A stretch of DNA of 64,000 bases. Source: Abyssalbus ytuae. GTDB taxonomy: Bacteria > Bacteroidota > Bacteroidia > Flavobacteriales > Flavobacteriaceae. The notes under the pieces are model-generated. The model worked only from the letters and a program-made list of their open reading frames with translations, had not been told where the DNA came from and did not search any database. Where the stretch lies: positions 434,001 to 498,000 of the forward strand of contig NZ_CP094358.1 in NCBI RefSeq assembly GCF_022807975.1, read 5' to 3'. Of this stretch, positions 1 to 8,552 are shown one piece after another (position 1 is the stretch's first letter; each line of letters opens with the position of its first letter). The translations under genes were made by a program, and so were the position numbers.

Positions 1-43
1 AAAGAAGACTTGTGAGAATGGTGAGGGTTATTTTTTTCATAAT

Positions 44-78
44 CTATTTTTAGGTACACTAAAAATAGTAATTTTTTT
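44..78 (+). terminator. AT-rich hairpin with T-run, possible terminator
   Basis: Arms at 44-53 and 59-68 (CTATTTTTAG / CTAAAAATAG) form a perfect 10-bp stem around a 5-nt loop, followed by a T-rich stretch to 78. This could end a plus-strand gene lying left of the window. The stem is nearly all A/T, so chance is possible. Confidence 0.35.
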
Positions 79-139
79 AGTCTTCCATTCTAAGCAATTA
101 GTAATTAATTGGTTTTAACCTAAAACTAATGTTCAAAAA

Positions 140-166
140 AAAACGGAAGCGAATTGCTTCCGTTTT
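140..166 (-). terminator. Rho-independent terminator of the beta-barrel gene
   Basis: Perfect 11-bp stem (140-150 with 156-166, arm AAAACGGAAGC) and 5-nt loop, just beyond the stop codon of the minus-strand gene at 190-702. On the minus strand the stem is followed by a run of T. The arm carries both an A-run and a T-run, so it could act in either direction. Confidence 0.8.
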
Positions 167-189
167 AAATTTTTTATAAATACTATGAG

Positions 190-702
190 TTAAAATTTGT
201 AACCCACACCTATGTTAATTAAATTAACTCTTGAAGTGATGTCTGCATCACCCGTATAAGTGTTGTTAATTTGAAAAGCATATCTTCCTTCCACAAAAAA
301 CTTCTCATTAATATCATAACCAGCACCAATACCTAAATCAAAATTAACTGAACTATAATCATCAACTGATTCTTCTAAGTCAAATAAAATTTGAGGACCA
401 GCTTGTAGATTTAATCCTTCAGTTACATAAAATTTAGCCATAATAGGTAAAAGAAGAGCATTACCTTCATTTACATTAACATATAATAATTCTGGTTGGA
501 TATGAAAGCTTTCTGACAAAGTGAAGTCTGCTAAAGCCCCAATATAAAAACCAGATTCTGAATCAGTTGGTATATCAGTACCATCTAGTTCTATTTTACC
601 ATCAGCATTAGCGAAACCAGCCGTTACTCCAAATTTAATTTCCTGAGCATTAACTGCAGAAAAAGCACATAGTAAAATTGCGGCAAAAAATAATTTTTTC
701 AT
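190..702 (-). CDS. Outer-membrane beta-barrel protein (porin-like)
   Basis: A 170-residue protein with a Sec signal peptide (residues 1-19, MKKLFFAAILLCAFSAVNA, cleavage before QEIKFG). The rest is alternating hydrophobic/polar strands ending in an aromatic residue (VGYKF), the usual C-terminal signature of small Bacteroidota barrels of the OmpX/OmpA-barrel type. Glycine-rich strands such as FDLGIGAGYDINEKFF and VNLINIGVGYKF resemble that family. It is inferred to sit in the outer membrane; no substrate can be predicted. It is monocistronic, with its own terminator downstream and the xerD gene divergent from it. Confidence 0.8.
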   Translation of the reverse strand: MKKLFFAAILLCAFSAVNAQEIKFGVTAGFANADGKIELDGTDIPTDSESGFYIGALADFTLSESFHIQPELLYVNVNEGNALLLPIMAKFYVTEGLNLQAGPQILFDLEESVDDYSSVNFDLGIGAGYDINEKFFVEGRYAFQINNTYTGDADITSRVNLINIGVGYKF

Positions 703-870
703 GTTTTTTGATTTAAAGTTAATTAGGCATCAAATTTAGTTGCTAATTACAGATTTGCAAATTTTTTTAGAAAAATATGATAAATTATTAATTTTAAATT
801 TAATAATTATTTGATTTTTAAAGAATTACCATTCAGAACAAAAATTAAGAAAAATCTTATATTTACCTTT

Positions 871-1767
871 ATGAATTGGAATACCGCAATTAAAGATTTT
901 AATAGTTACCTTAAAATTGAACGTGGACTATCTTACAACTCCATAACTAATTACTGCCTGGATGTACAAAAACTTAGAGTGTTTTTGAATGAGAAAGGTA
1001 TAGAGGTGTCTCCTTTAACGATAGAACCGGAAATTTTACAACAGTTTATTTATGAAATTTCCGGGGAGGTAAATCCCAGGTCGCAGGCACGAACCATATC
1101 AGGCTTAAAAAGCTTTTTTGATTATCTTGTTTTTGAAGATTACCGGAAAAATAATCCCATGGAACTGATTGAAACCCCAAAAACGGGCCGTAAACTGCCT
1201 GATACCCTCTCCGAAGATGAAATTGACAGTTTAATTAAGGCTATAGACCTTTCAAAAAGTGAAGGAGAGAGAAACCGTGCCATGCTGGAAACTTTGTATG
1301 GTTGTGGCTTAAGGGTTTCGGAACTGATTAACCTGAGGCTATCCGATTTATTTTTTGAAGAAGGTTTTATTAAAATAACCGGAAAAGGAAATAAACAACG
1401 GTTTGTTCCCATAGCAAACCTTACCAAAAAATATTTGAATATTTATATAAACCAGGTCAGGCTACATTTGCCTGTACAAAAAGAACATGAAGATTTTGTT
1501 TTTTTAAACAGAAGGGGAAAACAGTTAACAAGAGCCATGGTTTTTACGATTGTTAAACAACTGGCCAGGAAAACAGGGCTTAATAAAAATATAAGTCCCC
1601 ACACCTTCCGGCATTCATTTGCTACCCATTTATTACAAGGAGGGGCAGATTTAAGAGCTATACAACAAATGTTAGGACATGAAAGTATTACAACTACAGA
1701 AGTTTATATGCATTTAGACAGGTTAGACCTTGCGAAGGTTTTAAACAAGTATCATCCCAGAAAATAA
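871..1767 (+). CDS. xerD: Site-specific tyrosine recombinase XerD
   Basis: Cytoplasmic recombinase that resolves chromosome dimers at dif together with XerC. An N-terminal SAM-like core-binding domain (about residues 1-90, IERGLSYNSITNYCLDVQKL) precedes the catalytic domain. The catalytic residues are visible: Arg in GCGLRVSELINL, HxxR in HTFRHSFATHLL, His in LGHESITTTE and the nucleophile Tyr in EVYMHLD. The ATG at 871 gives 298 residues, the usual XerD length. The open frame extends upstream to a TTG at 811, but those 20 extra residues are not typical of the family. It is preferred over XerC because of its N-terminus and length. There is no mobile-element context, so it is read as the housekeeping enzyme. 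Confidence 0.88.
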   Translation: MNWNTAIKDFNSYLKIERGLSYNSITNYCLDVQKLRVFLNEKGIEVSPLTIEPEILQQFIYEISGEVNPRSQARTISGLKSFFDYLVFEDYRKNNPMELIETPKTGRKLPDTLSEDEIDSLIKAIDLSKSEGERNRAMLETLYGCGLRVSELINLRLSDLFFEEGFIKITGKGNKQRFVPIANLTKKYLNIYINQVRLHLPVQKEHEDFVFLNRRGKQLTRAMVFTIVKQLARKTGLNKNISPHTFRHSFATHLLQGGADLRAIQQMLGHESITTTEVYMHLDRLDLAKVLNKYHPRK

Positions 1768-1881
1768 ACCGTCATAGTTTTGATTCGTTTTAAAACGGGA
1801 ATTAAAAAATCATATTGTTACCTCTGCATATGCAGAAACACAAAAAAGTAAATAACAGGCCTCACTTTTAAATATGATCTA

Positions 1882-2556
1882 ATGAAATACACAACATTTA
1901 TAATCATTTATATACTTATTCTTACTGCCGAATTAATAAGTACCGTTTTTCCATCTTTAAATATAATTCATTATCTGGCCAAGCCTTTGCTAATGGTTTC
2001 CTTAAGCATGTTTTTCTTTAATACTTATGTATATGCAAATAATGTGAAGAAACTCATTTTGCTGGCTTTAATATTTTCTCTTATGGGAGATATACTACTA
2101 ATGCTTACCTACCTGGGAGAATCCTTTTTTATTTTCGGGTTAATTGCTTTTTTATCTGCCCACTTAATGTATATTCTGGCTTTTTCCACAGAAAGAAACA
2201 GGCAATTAAAGCCTTTTTTACCTCTTTTAATATTACTGGCTTATGGAGGAGTTATATTTTTAATACTCATGCCTACTCTTAACCATTTACTAATACCAGT
2301 TACGGTTTACATATTAGTCATTCTTACCATGGTGTTATTTGCTTACTTACGTAAAGGTAAGGTCAACGCTCGCAGTTTTTTTCTGGTGTTATCGGGAGCC
2401 CTATTTTTCGTACTTTCTGATAGTTTATTAGCAATCAATAAATTTAAAATTTCTTTACCACTGTCAGGCATATGGATTATGACTACTTATGCCGTTGCAC
2501 AACTATTGATTGTTTTGGGAATTATTAAGAATCAATCAGATAGACAGTATAAATAA
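1882..2556 (+). CDS. YhhN/TMEM86 family membrane protein
   Basis: A 224-residue protein made almost wholly of hydrophobic segments (about seven or eight helices). It carries YhhN-family signatures, such as the LMGDILLML segment near residue 70 and the following FGLIAFLSAHLMYILAF. Animal TMEM86B is a lysoplasmalogenase; the role of bacterial YhhN proteins is less clear, so an ether-lipid hydrolase activity is inference only. A second, more divergent copy follows directly (2656-3351), suggesting a tandem duplication or a paralogue pair. Confidence 0.75.
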   Translation: MKYTTFIIIYILILTAELISTVFPSLNIIHYLAKPLLMVSLSMFFFNTYVYANNVKKLILLALIFSLMGDILLMLTYLGESFFIFGLIAFLSAHLMYILAFSTERNRQLKPFLPLLILLAYGGVIFLILMPTLNHLLIPVTVYILVILTMVLFAYLRKGKVNARSFFLVLSGALFFVLSDSLLAINKFKISLPLSGIWIMTTYAVAQLLIVLGIIKNQSDRQYK

Positions 2557-2655
2557 AATAATTACCATATTCATAAAAAACAGATACCATTATTATTTAA
2601 CATTTTTTTAATATATTTGGATTGATTATTGCCCGTAATCACAAGAACAAGGCCT

Positions 2656-3351
2656 ATGAAATACTGGAAAGTTTTTTCGGTATTATTTTTTTTTAATCTA
2701 TGTATTGATATTCTTCTAAGCAATATCGAACATCTCTATTATTACCGTTATATAACAAAACCCTTAATTACTATTTCACTTTTATTAGTTTTTTATTTTA
2801 ACAGTAAATTAAAACCAAAAAAAGAGAGGCTATCGGTAATAATTGCATTGGTTTTTTTATTAATAGGTGACATTTACATAATAGGATACCATCATATTTT
2901 CCAGTTGTGGATAGCGATGATATTTTTTCTGGCAGCCAATATATTATATGCTGCCGTATTTTACAGAAGTGCCCATTTTAATATAGACAGATCTATTCCC
3001 TTTATTGCTACCGCCACGATAACATCATTAACTCTCTTATATTTTATATACGATCGTTTAAATAGTTTTTTTATTCCCGCTACTTTATATATGATGGTTA
3101 TTTTAAATATGTCTCAAGCTGCTTATTTAAGAAACAAAGTAGTAAATGATCAAAGTTATTACGCTATTTTTTTAGGTTCCTTGTTTTTTTTGGCATCACA
3201 ATCGGCTGTGGCAATTGTAAAATTTTACAGTAATTTTCCTTTTCAGCAAATAATAATTATGTCCTGCTATGGCTTATCACAATACCTGATTATATACGGT
3301 TTATTAATTGAAAAGAAAAAATTCAGAAGGTTTCAAAAAAGATTCAATTAA
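2656..3351 (+). CDS. Divergent YhhN-like membrane protein
   Basis: About 231 residues from the ATG at 2656 (MKYWKVFSVLFF); a TTG nine codons upstream is also in frame. It has seven to eight hydrophobic segments, and the LLIGDIYIIGYHHIFQLWIAMIFFLAANILYAAVFY region matches the layout of the preceding YhhN protein (GDILLML...FGLIAFLSAHLMYILAF), although catalytic-type residues are less well kept. It follows its paralogue in the same direction with a gap of about 100 nt. Function unknown. The 3' end faces the NDH-2 gene across a 23-bp repeat array. Confidence 0.65.
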   Translation: MKYWKVFSVLFFFNLCIDILLSNIEHLYYYRYITKPLITISLLLVFYFNSKLKPKKERLSVIIALVFLLIGDIYIIGYHHIFQLWIAMIFFLAANILYAAVFYRSAHFNIDRSIPFIATATITSLTLLYFIYDRLNSFFIPATLYMMVILNMSQAAYLRNKVVNDQSYYAIFLGSLFFLASQSAVAIVKFYSNFPFQQIIIMSCYGLSQYLIIYGLLIEKKKFRRFQKRFN

Positions 3352-3429
3352 ATTTTGAATTTTGAATATCTGATTATTTAATGATTTTTAAGTATAATGC
3401 ACCTTCCCTCATCTCCAACATTCTGTCAT

Positions 3430-3505
3430 CATGCTTTGGAACACTTTGAAAGCATGCTTTGGAACACTTTGAAAGCATGCTTTGGAACACCTTGAAGGCA
3501 TGCTT
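3430..3505. repeat. Tandem 23-bp repeat array, about 3.3 copies
   Basis: Three copies at 3430-3452, 3453-3475 and 3476-3498 (third with small changes), then a 7-nt partial copy to 3505. Each junction forms the 12-bp perfect palindrome AAAGCATGCTTT (last junction GGCATGCTT). The array lies between the convergent ends of the YhhN-like gene and ndh and fills most of that gap. It may act as a transcription end or fold-back element; no protein is likely. Confidence 0.9.
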
Positions 3506-3511
3506 GATTTG

Positions 3512-4810
3512 TTAATAATTTTTAAAGATATACCTGTTTTTTTTATAAGGGCGAATAATTAGTCTTGCCTCCCTGTCAAACCGGATATAATTATACACCC
3601 AATTTATAAATACCACTGCCCTGTTTCTAAACCCAATCAGGAAATAAAGGTGTACAAACATCCAAACAAACCATGCAAATACCCCCTGAAACTTATAGCG
3701 TGGTAAATCTACCACCGCTTTATTCCTTCCAATAGTTGCCATAGAACCTTTGTCTTTATAAATAAATGGTTTCAAAGGTTTTTTTTCTATCATATTAAGC
3801 AAGTTATCTCCCAGGTGCAATCCCTGCTGCATAGCAGGTTGTGCCATCATAGGATGCCCGAAAGGATAATCCTGGCTCTCCATACAGGCTACATCACCTA
3901 CGGCAAAAATATCATTACATCCTTTAACCTGATTATATTCGTTAACCCTAAGTCGGCAACTTTTGGTTAAATAGTTTTCACCATCCATTCCTTTTATAGT
4001 TTTCCCCTTAACCCCTGCTGCCCAAATAAGGGTGGCTGTTTCAAAACTTATATTGGTATTATTTGTAGAAACATTTTTACCATCATAACCTGTTACCCTC
4101 ACATTTTTCCAAACATTTACTCCAAGCTTCTCTAAAAAATCTTCTGCTTTGTCAGAGGCTTCCCTGCTCATTTCTTTTAAAACCCTGTCACCTGCCTGAA
4201 TTAAATTAATTTGTGCCCGGCGCGTATCTAAGTCAGGATAATCTTTTGGTAAAATTCCTTTTTTTATTTCTGCTAAAGCACCGGCCAGTTCAACTCCTGT
4301 AGGGCCTGCCCCTACTATGACAAAATTCATGAGTGCATCTTGTTCATCAAGGCTGTCGGTTAAAAGGGCCTGTTCAAAATTTTCCAGAATGAGGCTCCTA
4401 AGGTTCAGGGACTGAGGTATGGTTTTCATCGTCATACTATTTTTCTCAATCTCTTTATTACCAAAAAAATTGGTAGTGGAGCCTGTAGCTAATACCAAAT
4501 AATCATATTTAAGATATCCTATATCGGTTTTCAAATTTTTATTTACCGAATCAATTTCCAGTACATTAGCAAGTCTGAAATAAAAATTAGGATAATCTTT
4601 CAGGATTTTCCGGATGGGATAAGCAATAGAATCCGGTTCCAAACCTCCGGTTGATACCTGGTAAAGTAAGGGTTGAAAAGTATGGTAATTATGTTTATCG
4701 AGTAAAACAACCTGAACTTCTTGTTTTGATAATTTTTTCGCCAAAGAAATTCCTGCAAAACCTCCTCCTACAATCACTATTCTTTGAAAGCTCGTTTTGG
4801 GTATATTCAT
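3512..4810 (-). CDS. ndh: Type II NADH:quinone oxidoreductase (NDH-2)
   Basis: Single-subunit, non-proton-pumping NADH dehydrogenase that feeds electrons to quinone at the inner face of the membrane. It has an FAD-binding GxGxxG near the N-terminus (IVIVGGGFAGISLAKKL), a second dinucleotide fold (VIVGAGPTGVELAGALAEI) for NADH, the ATGSTTNFFG segment, and the late FAD motif (GCNDIFAVGDVACME). The C-terminus carries hydrophobic/amphipathic segments (FAWFVWMFVHLYFLIGF) that anchor it. The ATG at 4810 (MNIPKTS) is preferred; alternatives at 4819 and a TTG at 4831 add residues not typical of the family. Divergent from the amidohydrolase across the palindromic element 4879-5040. Confidence 0.88.
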   Translation of the reverse strand: MNIPKTSFQRIVIVGGGFAGISLAKKLSKQEVQVVLLDKHNYHTFQPLLYQVSTGGLEPDSIAYPIRKILKDYPNFYFRLANVLEIDSVNKNLKTDIGYLKYDYLVLATGSTTNFFGNKEIEKNSMTMKTIPQSLNLRSLILENFEQALLTDSLDEQDALMNFVIVGAGPTGVELAGALAEIKKGILPKDYPDLDTRRAQINLIQAGDRVLKEMSREASDKAEDFLEKLGVNVWKNVRVTGYDGKNVSTNNTNISFETATLIWAAGVKGKTIKGMDGENYLTKSCRLRVNEYNQVKGCNDIFAVGDVACMESQDYPFGHPMMAQPAMQQGLHLGDNLLNMIEKKPLKPFIYKDKGSMATIGRNKAVVDLPRYKFQGVFAWFVWMFVHLYFLIGFRNRAVVFINWVYNYIRFDREARLIIRPYKKNRYIFKNY

Positions 4811-4878
4811 TTTTAACATATTATTAAGCAAATATAGCGATTCAATTGTTTCTTTTATGTCTTATAAAAACCATATAT

Positions 4879-5040
4879 TGAACTCATCTTGACTTTTTGT
4901 GTTTGACCGAAAACAAGATGAAATTTGTCCGCATGAGGCACTTTTTGAAAGGCATAGCATCGCTACGAATAAAAAAAGTAACAAAATACGGGCGAATTTC
5001 AGCCGTTTATTAGGAAATAGAAAAAGTCAAGATGAGTTCA
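4879..5040. repeat. 162-bp palindromic (MITE-like) intergenic element
   Basis: Perfect 20-bp inverted repeats form the ends: 4879-4898 and 5021-5040 (AAAAAGTCAAGATGAGTTCA). The inside is also near-symmetric about the same centre (about 4959.5): ACTTTTT at 4940-4946 faces AAAAAGT at 4973-4979, GAAATT at 4920-4925 faces AATTTC at 4995-5000, and the apex TAGC-ATC-GCTA lies at 4955-4965. The whole unit could fold into one long hairpin. It lies between the divergent ndh and amidohydrolase genes, within both upstream regions. No transposase is present, and whether it is multicopy cannot be told from this window. Confidence 0.85.
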
Positions 5041-5070
5041 TTTAAATCATTCAACCTTAACAAATTGATT

Positions 5071-6498
5071 ATGAAAATTATTATTACCTCAATTATTTTT
5101 TGTTGTTTTTATATGATGGCTGCTCAAACCCCACCCGAAGAAATTCTGAGCGAATTAGATCAAAAAACCGAATATTACGGAAATATAGGCCTTCAAATAT
5201 GGGAATATGCCGAAGTAGGATATAAAGAAGAAAAAAGTGCCGATCTTTTGGCTTTAACCTTAAAAAAGAACGGATTTACTATTAAAAAAGGGGTAGCAGG
5301 AATACCCACCGCTTTTGTGGCAGAGTATGGGACCGAAGGTCCTGTAATAGCTATTTTAGGAGAATATGATGCTTTACCCGGCCTTTCACAGCAAGCAGTA
5401 GCTGAAAAAAAAACGGCTGGTAAAAATGCCGGCCATGCCTGCGGACATCATTTATTTGGTACTGCCTCAACTGCTGCCGCGATTAGTGTAAAAAACTGGC
5501 TTAAATCTAATAAAGTGAAAGGAACCATCAGGTTTTACGGTTGTCCTGCTGAAGAAGGCGGCTCCGGGAAGGTTTATATGACCCGGGAGGGACTTTTTAA
5601 TGATGTGGATGTTGTATTGCACTGGCATCCGTCGTCTAAAAACAGTGCTAACCCAGGTGCAGCGCTGGCAAACAAATCGGCTAAATTCAGATTTTACGGT
5701 GTTTCTTCTCATGCTTCCGGTGCTCCGGAAAAAGGAAGGTCGGCACTGGATGCGGTTGAAGCAATGAATTATATGGTAAATATGATGAGAGAACATGTTC
5801 CTCAGGATGCCAGGATACATTACGTTATAACCCGGGGAGGTGAAGCACCGAATGTAGTGCCTGATTTTGCAGAAGTTTATTATTATGCAAGGCATGCCGA
5901 AAGAAATACCGTTATTGATATATTTAACAGAATTGTGAAAGCATCGGAAGGTGCTGCAATGGGAACAGGCACCACCACGGATTATGAAATGATAGGAGGC
6001 ACTCACGAAATACTTCCGAACATTACCCTGCAAAAAGTTATGTATAACAACCTGGTAAAGGTGGGAGGCTATACTTATACGGATGAAGAAAAAGCCTTTG
6101 CTGAAAAAATTTCTGAAACCCTTGGTCAACAAGATCTGGATGTATCCTTAACAGAGGGAATAAACCCGTATACTGAAGAAAGGCCAAAAACTATGGGATC
6201 ATCGGATGTAGGCGATGTGAGCTTTGCAGTGCCTACCGTGGGTATGTCTGCTGCCACATGGGTGCCCAAAACCCCCGCACATAGTTGGCAGGCCGTGGCA
6301 GCCGGCGGTACAAGTATAGGAGTTAAAGGAATGATGATTGCAGCCAAAACCCTTACACTAACAGCAATAGACCTTTATAAAGACACTTCCATTATTGAAA
6401 ATGCCAAGAAAGAATTTTTAGAAAAAAGAGGAGATAATTTTGAATACACCCCACTTTTAGGCAACAGAAAACCAGCACTAAACTACCGGGAAAATTAA
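5071..6498 (+). CDS. M20 family amidohydrolase (AbgB-like), exported
   Basis: A metal-dependent hydrolase of amide or peptide bonds, related to the p-aminobenzoyl-glutamate hydrolase subunit AbgB and to amidohydrolases of the M20 group. Metal-binding motifs are visible: HACGHHLFGTAS (about residues 120-135), PAEEGGSGK (catalytic Glu) and HWHPSS. The dimerisation domain follows (SSHASGAPEKGRSALDAVEAMNY). The ATG at 5071 gives a signal peptide (MKIIITSIIFCCFYMMAAQ), which suggests a periplasmic enzyme. An earlier in-frame ATG at 5032 lies inside the palindromic element and would place extra residues before the signal, so it was not chosen. The true substrate is unknown. Confidence 0.82.
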   Translation: MKIIITSIIFCCFYMMAAQTPPEEILSELDQKTEYYGNIGLQIWEYAEVGYKEEKSADLLALTLKKNGFTIKKGVAGIPTAFVAEYGTEGPVIAILGEYDALPGLSQQAVAEKKTAGKNAGHACGHHLFGTASTAAAISVKNWLKSNKVKGTIRFYGCPAEEGGSGKVYMTREGLFNDVDVVLHWHPSSKNSANPGAALANKSAKFRFYGVSSHASGAPEKGRSALDAVEAMNYMVNMMREHVPQDARIHYVITRGGEAPNVVPDFAEVYYYARHAERNTVIDIFNRIVKASEGAAMGTGTTTDYEMIGGTHEILPNITLQKVMYNNLVKVGGYTYTDEEKAFAEKISETLGQQDLDVSLTEGINPYTEERPKTMGSSDVGDVSFAVPTVGMSAATWVPKTPAHSWQAVAAGGTSIGVKGMMIAAKTLTLTAIDLYKDTSIIENAKKEFLEKRGDNFEYTPLLGNRKPALNYREN

Positions 6499-6566
6499 AA
6501 ATTATAATCAATGTGTAACACACAGGCTGTAACTCATACTAATTAATTAAACCATCAACCAAATTA

Positions 6567-7061
6567 GTGAAGAAAGAGCTGGAACATAGTTTTGTTAATG
6601 AATTGGAAAAAAATCAGAATATCGTACATAAAGTATGTAAAATATACACTAATGACCCCGATTCGCATAATGACTTGTTTCAGGAAATAACAATACAATT
6701 ATGGAAGGCTTACCCTAAATTTCGGGGTGATTCAAAATTTACAACATGGATGTACCGGGTAGCCCTTAACACAGCAATTACCCTTTACAGAAAATCTAAA
6801 AAACGAATTAAAACACAGGATATTGAAGGTCTTGTTTATAAAATAAAAACAGATAATTATGATGATACCGAAGAAAAACAATTAAAATTAATGTACGATG
6901 CCATAAAGCAATTAAATGATATTGACAAAGCACTCATTTTTTTATATCTGGAAGATAAAAATTACGCCGAAATATCAGAGACCTTAGGTATTAGTGAAGT
7001 TAATGCAAGGGTTAAAATGAACAGGATAAAAACCAAACTAAAAACTATATTGAACCCCTAA
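6567..7061 (+). CDS. ECF-type RNA polymerase sigma factor
   Basis: A 164-residue sigma-70 family protein with only regions 2 and 4. Region 2 spans about residues 20-90 (DLFQEITIQLWKAYPKF and KFTTWMYRVALNTAI); region 4 is the C-terminal helix-turn-helix (FLYLEDKNYAEISETLGISEVNARVKMNRIKTKL). The start is a GTG at 6567. The following membrane protein begins 10 nt downstream and is probably co-transcribed. No classical anti-sigma zinc motif is present in that partner, so how the sigma factor is held in check is open. Target promoters are unknown. Confidence 0.88.
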   Translation: MKKELEHSFVNELEKNQNIVHKVCKIYTNDPDSHNDLFQEITIQLWKAYPKFRGDSKFTTWMYRVALNTAITLYRKSKKRIKTQDIEGLVYKIKTDNYDDTEEKQLKLMYDAIKQLNDIDKALIFLYLEDKNYAEISETLGISEVNARVKMNRIKTKLKTILNP

Positions 7062-7071
7062 CCCAATATTT

Positions 7072-7713
7072 ATGGATGAGTTAGAACTATTAAAGAAAGA
7101 CTGGCAGAGAAAGGAAAAGGATCTTCCTAAATTGTCGTTCGATGATATATATAAAATGATATGGAAGAAATCCTCTTCTGTGGTGAAATGGATTTACTAT
7201 ATAAGTATAGGGGAACTTTTAATAGGAATTTTACTCAACTTCTTTCTAACTGATAAAGAATATTGGCAAAAAACAAAGGATGCACATTTGGCAGAGATTA
7301 CTATTATCACTACTATTATATCTTTTGTAATTACTTTCTATTTTATTTATAAATTTTATAAAAACTATAAAGCTATTTCTGTTACTGATGATGCTAAAAC
7401 TTTGATGGAAAATATTTTGAAAACCCGGAAAACGGTTAAGAATTACATCAAAGTAGTTTTAATTTTTACTGCCGTAACCTCCATGACGGTAATAATTTTT
7501 TCGGTGTTTAATGACCCGGCAGTAATTGATGCCATCAATGAAAAAACAAACGGACATCCGTCTAGAATATTCTGGGCCGGAATAGTTTTATTAACCATCC
7601 TGGCTACGGGGGTAATACTTTTAATTTTCTGGTTGTTTTATCAGTTATTATACGGAATATTACTAAGAAAATTAAATTATAATTACCAGGAATTAAAAAA
7701 AATGGAGCTTTAA
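7072..7713 (+). CDS. Membrane protein co-transcribed with ECF sigma factor
   Basis: A 213-residue protein: a charged N-terminal segment (residues 1-42, MDELELLKKDWQRKEKDLPKLS) that would lie in the cytoplasm, then four predicted membrane helices (about 45-62, 78-98, 125-143 and 165-190). The gene follows the sigma factor by 10 nt. Small membrane partners of this type often follow ECF sigma genes in flavobacteria and may act as anti-sigma factors; the N-terminal part could be the binding segment. That role is inferred from position only. The 3' end overlaps the convergent acyltransferase gene by 4 nt. Confidence 0.7.
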   Translation: MDELELLKKDWQRKEKDLPKLSFDDIYKMIWKKSSSVVKWIYYISIGELLIGILLNFFLTDKEYWQKTKDAHLAEITIITTIISFVITFYFIYKFYKNYKAISVTDDAKTLMENILKTRKTVKNYIKVVLIFTAVTSMTVIIFSVFNDPAVIDAINEKTNGHPSRIFWAGIVLLTILATGVILLIFWLFYQLLYGILLRKLNYNYQELKKMEL

Positions 7714-8513
7714 TATCTCCATTGTCTTGTTTTATTTAGTTCTTCTTCCATAGCAAGCTCCTCTTCAGGAATTACTTTAAGAAATGAAGGATGTTGCTCT
7801 ATGGCATATTCTATTTTTTCTACTATTTCTTCAACCGATTCATTTTCATAATCTATATCCAAAGGAGTTTTGATTTCCATTGATTGAAGGATTCCTTTTT
7901 TCTTAACCCTTAGCCCTCTTTTATCAAAAGATCTTCTAAATCCATCAATAACAATGGGAACTACCAGTGGTTTATATTCTTTAATTATATGTGCCGTACC
8001 TTTTCTTATAGGTTTCCAGGGTTTGGTTGTGCCCTGCGGAAAAGTTATTACCCATCCGTCGCTTAGAGCTATACCAATATTTTTAGTATCGTTTAAATTT
8101 ACTTCCCGCTGAATATCTTTTCCTTTTTCCCGCCATGTTCTTTCCACAGTTACGGCACCCGCATAGGCCAAAATTTTGGGTAAAAGTCCTGATTTCATTG
8201 TTTCTTTAGCTGCTACGTAATATATATTTAACTTAGGCTGCCACAAGTAACCTACATTCTTTATAGTATCTACCCTGTGGCTTAAACTTGCGTTAAAAAC
8301 ATGAAACATAGCCACAACATCGGCAAAATATGTCTGGTGATTAGAAACAAACAATACACCGGTGGGCGGTAGTCCCTTAATTATTTCAGATCCTTCAATT
8401 TTTAACTCATTAAATCCGTGGTAACGTTGATGTGATAAAGTACCCAGTATTCTTATTAACCATTTTTTAAAAAAAAGTACATGCCCAAACGGATTTCTCT
8501 TAAATAACCCCAT
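7710..8513 (-). CDS. 1-acyl-sn-glycerol-3-phosphate acyltransferase (PlsC-like)
   Basis: Transfers an acyl chain in phospholipid synthesis at the inner membrane. The acyltransferase block I is VSNHQTYFADV (about residues 55-65), block III is ITFPQGTTKPWKP and block IV is VVPIVIDGF. Block I has His followed by five, not four, residues before Asp, so it departs from the usual NHx4D; block III has FPQGT rather than FPEGT. Both suggest a divergent subfamily, so the exact acceptor (lysophosphatidate or another lysolipid) is uncertain. It is likely co-transcribed with the upstream Nudix gene (39-nt gap). Confidence 0.78.
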   Translation of the reverse strand: MGLFKRNPFGHVLFFKKWLIRILGTLSHQRYHGFNELKIEGSEIIKGLPPTGVLFVSNHQTYFADVVAMFHVFNASLSHRVDTIKNVGYLWQPKLNIYYVAAKETMKSGLLPKILAYAGAVTVERTWREKGKDIQREVNLNDTKNIGIALSDGWVITFPQGTTKPWKPIRKGTAHIIKEYKPLVVPIVIDGFRRSFDKRGLRVKKKGILQSMEIKTPLDIDYENESVEEIVEKIEYAIEQHPSFLKVIPEEELAMEEELNKTRQWRY

Positions 8514-8552
8514 CTCAAATTTTTAAAAGGAAATGCAAAATTACAAAATATG

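Noticed and set aside
4-85. Inverted repeat GAAGACT/AGTCTTC at the left edge
   Set aside because: Only 7 bp with 68 nt between arms and not concentric with the nearby hairpin; it can be chance in such AT-rich sequence.
811-870. TTG-initiated 20-residue extension of XerD
   Set aside because: The ATG at 871 gives the normal 298-residue XerD; the extension is AT-rich and not like the family.
871-1767. Integrase of a mobile element
   Set aside because: Length and motifs fit housekeeping XerD; there are no attachment sites, tRNA or phage genes nearby.
5032-5070. Longer N-terminus of the amidohydrolase starting at 5032
   Set aside because: The start codon lies in the inverted repeat of the palindromic element, and the extra 13 residues would precede the signal peptide that begins at 5071.
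5467-6132. 221-residue antisense ORF inside the amidohydrolase
   Set aside because: It mirrors a strongly coding gene on the other strand and has no domain; similar antisense frames elsewhere were dropped for the same reason.
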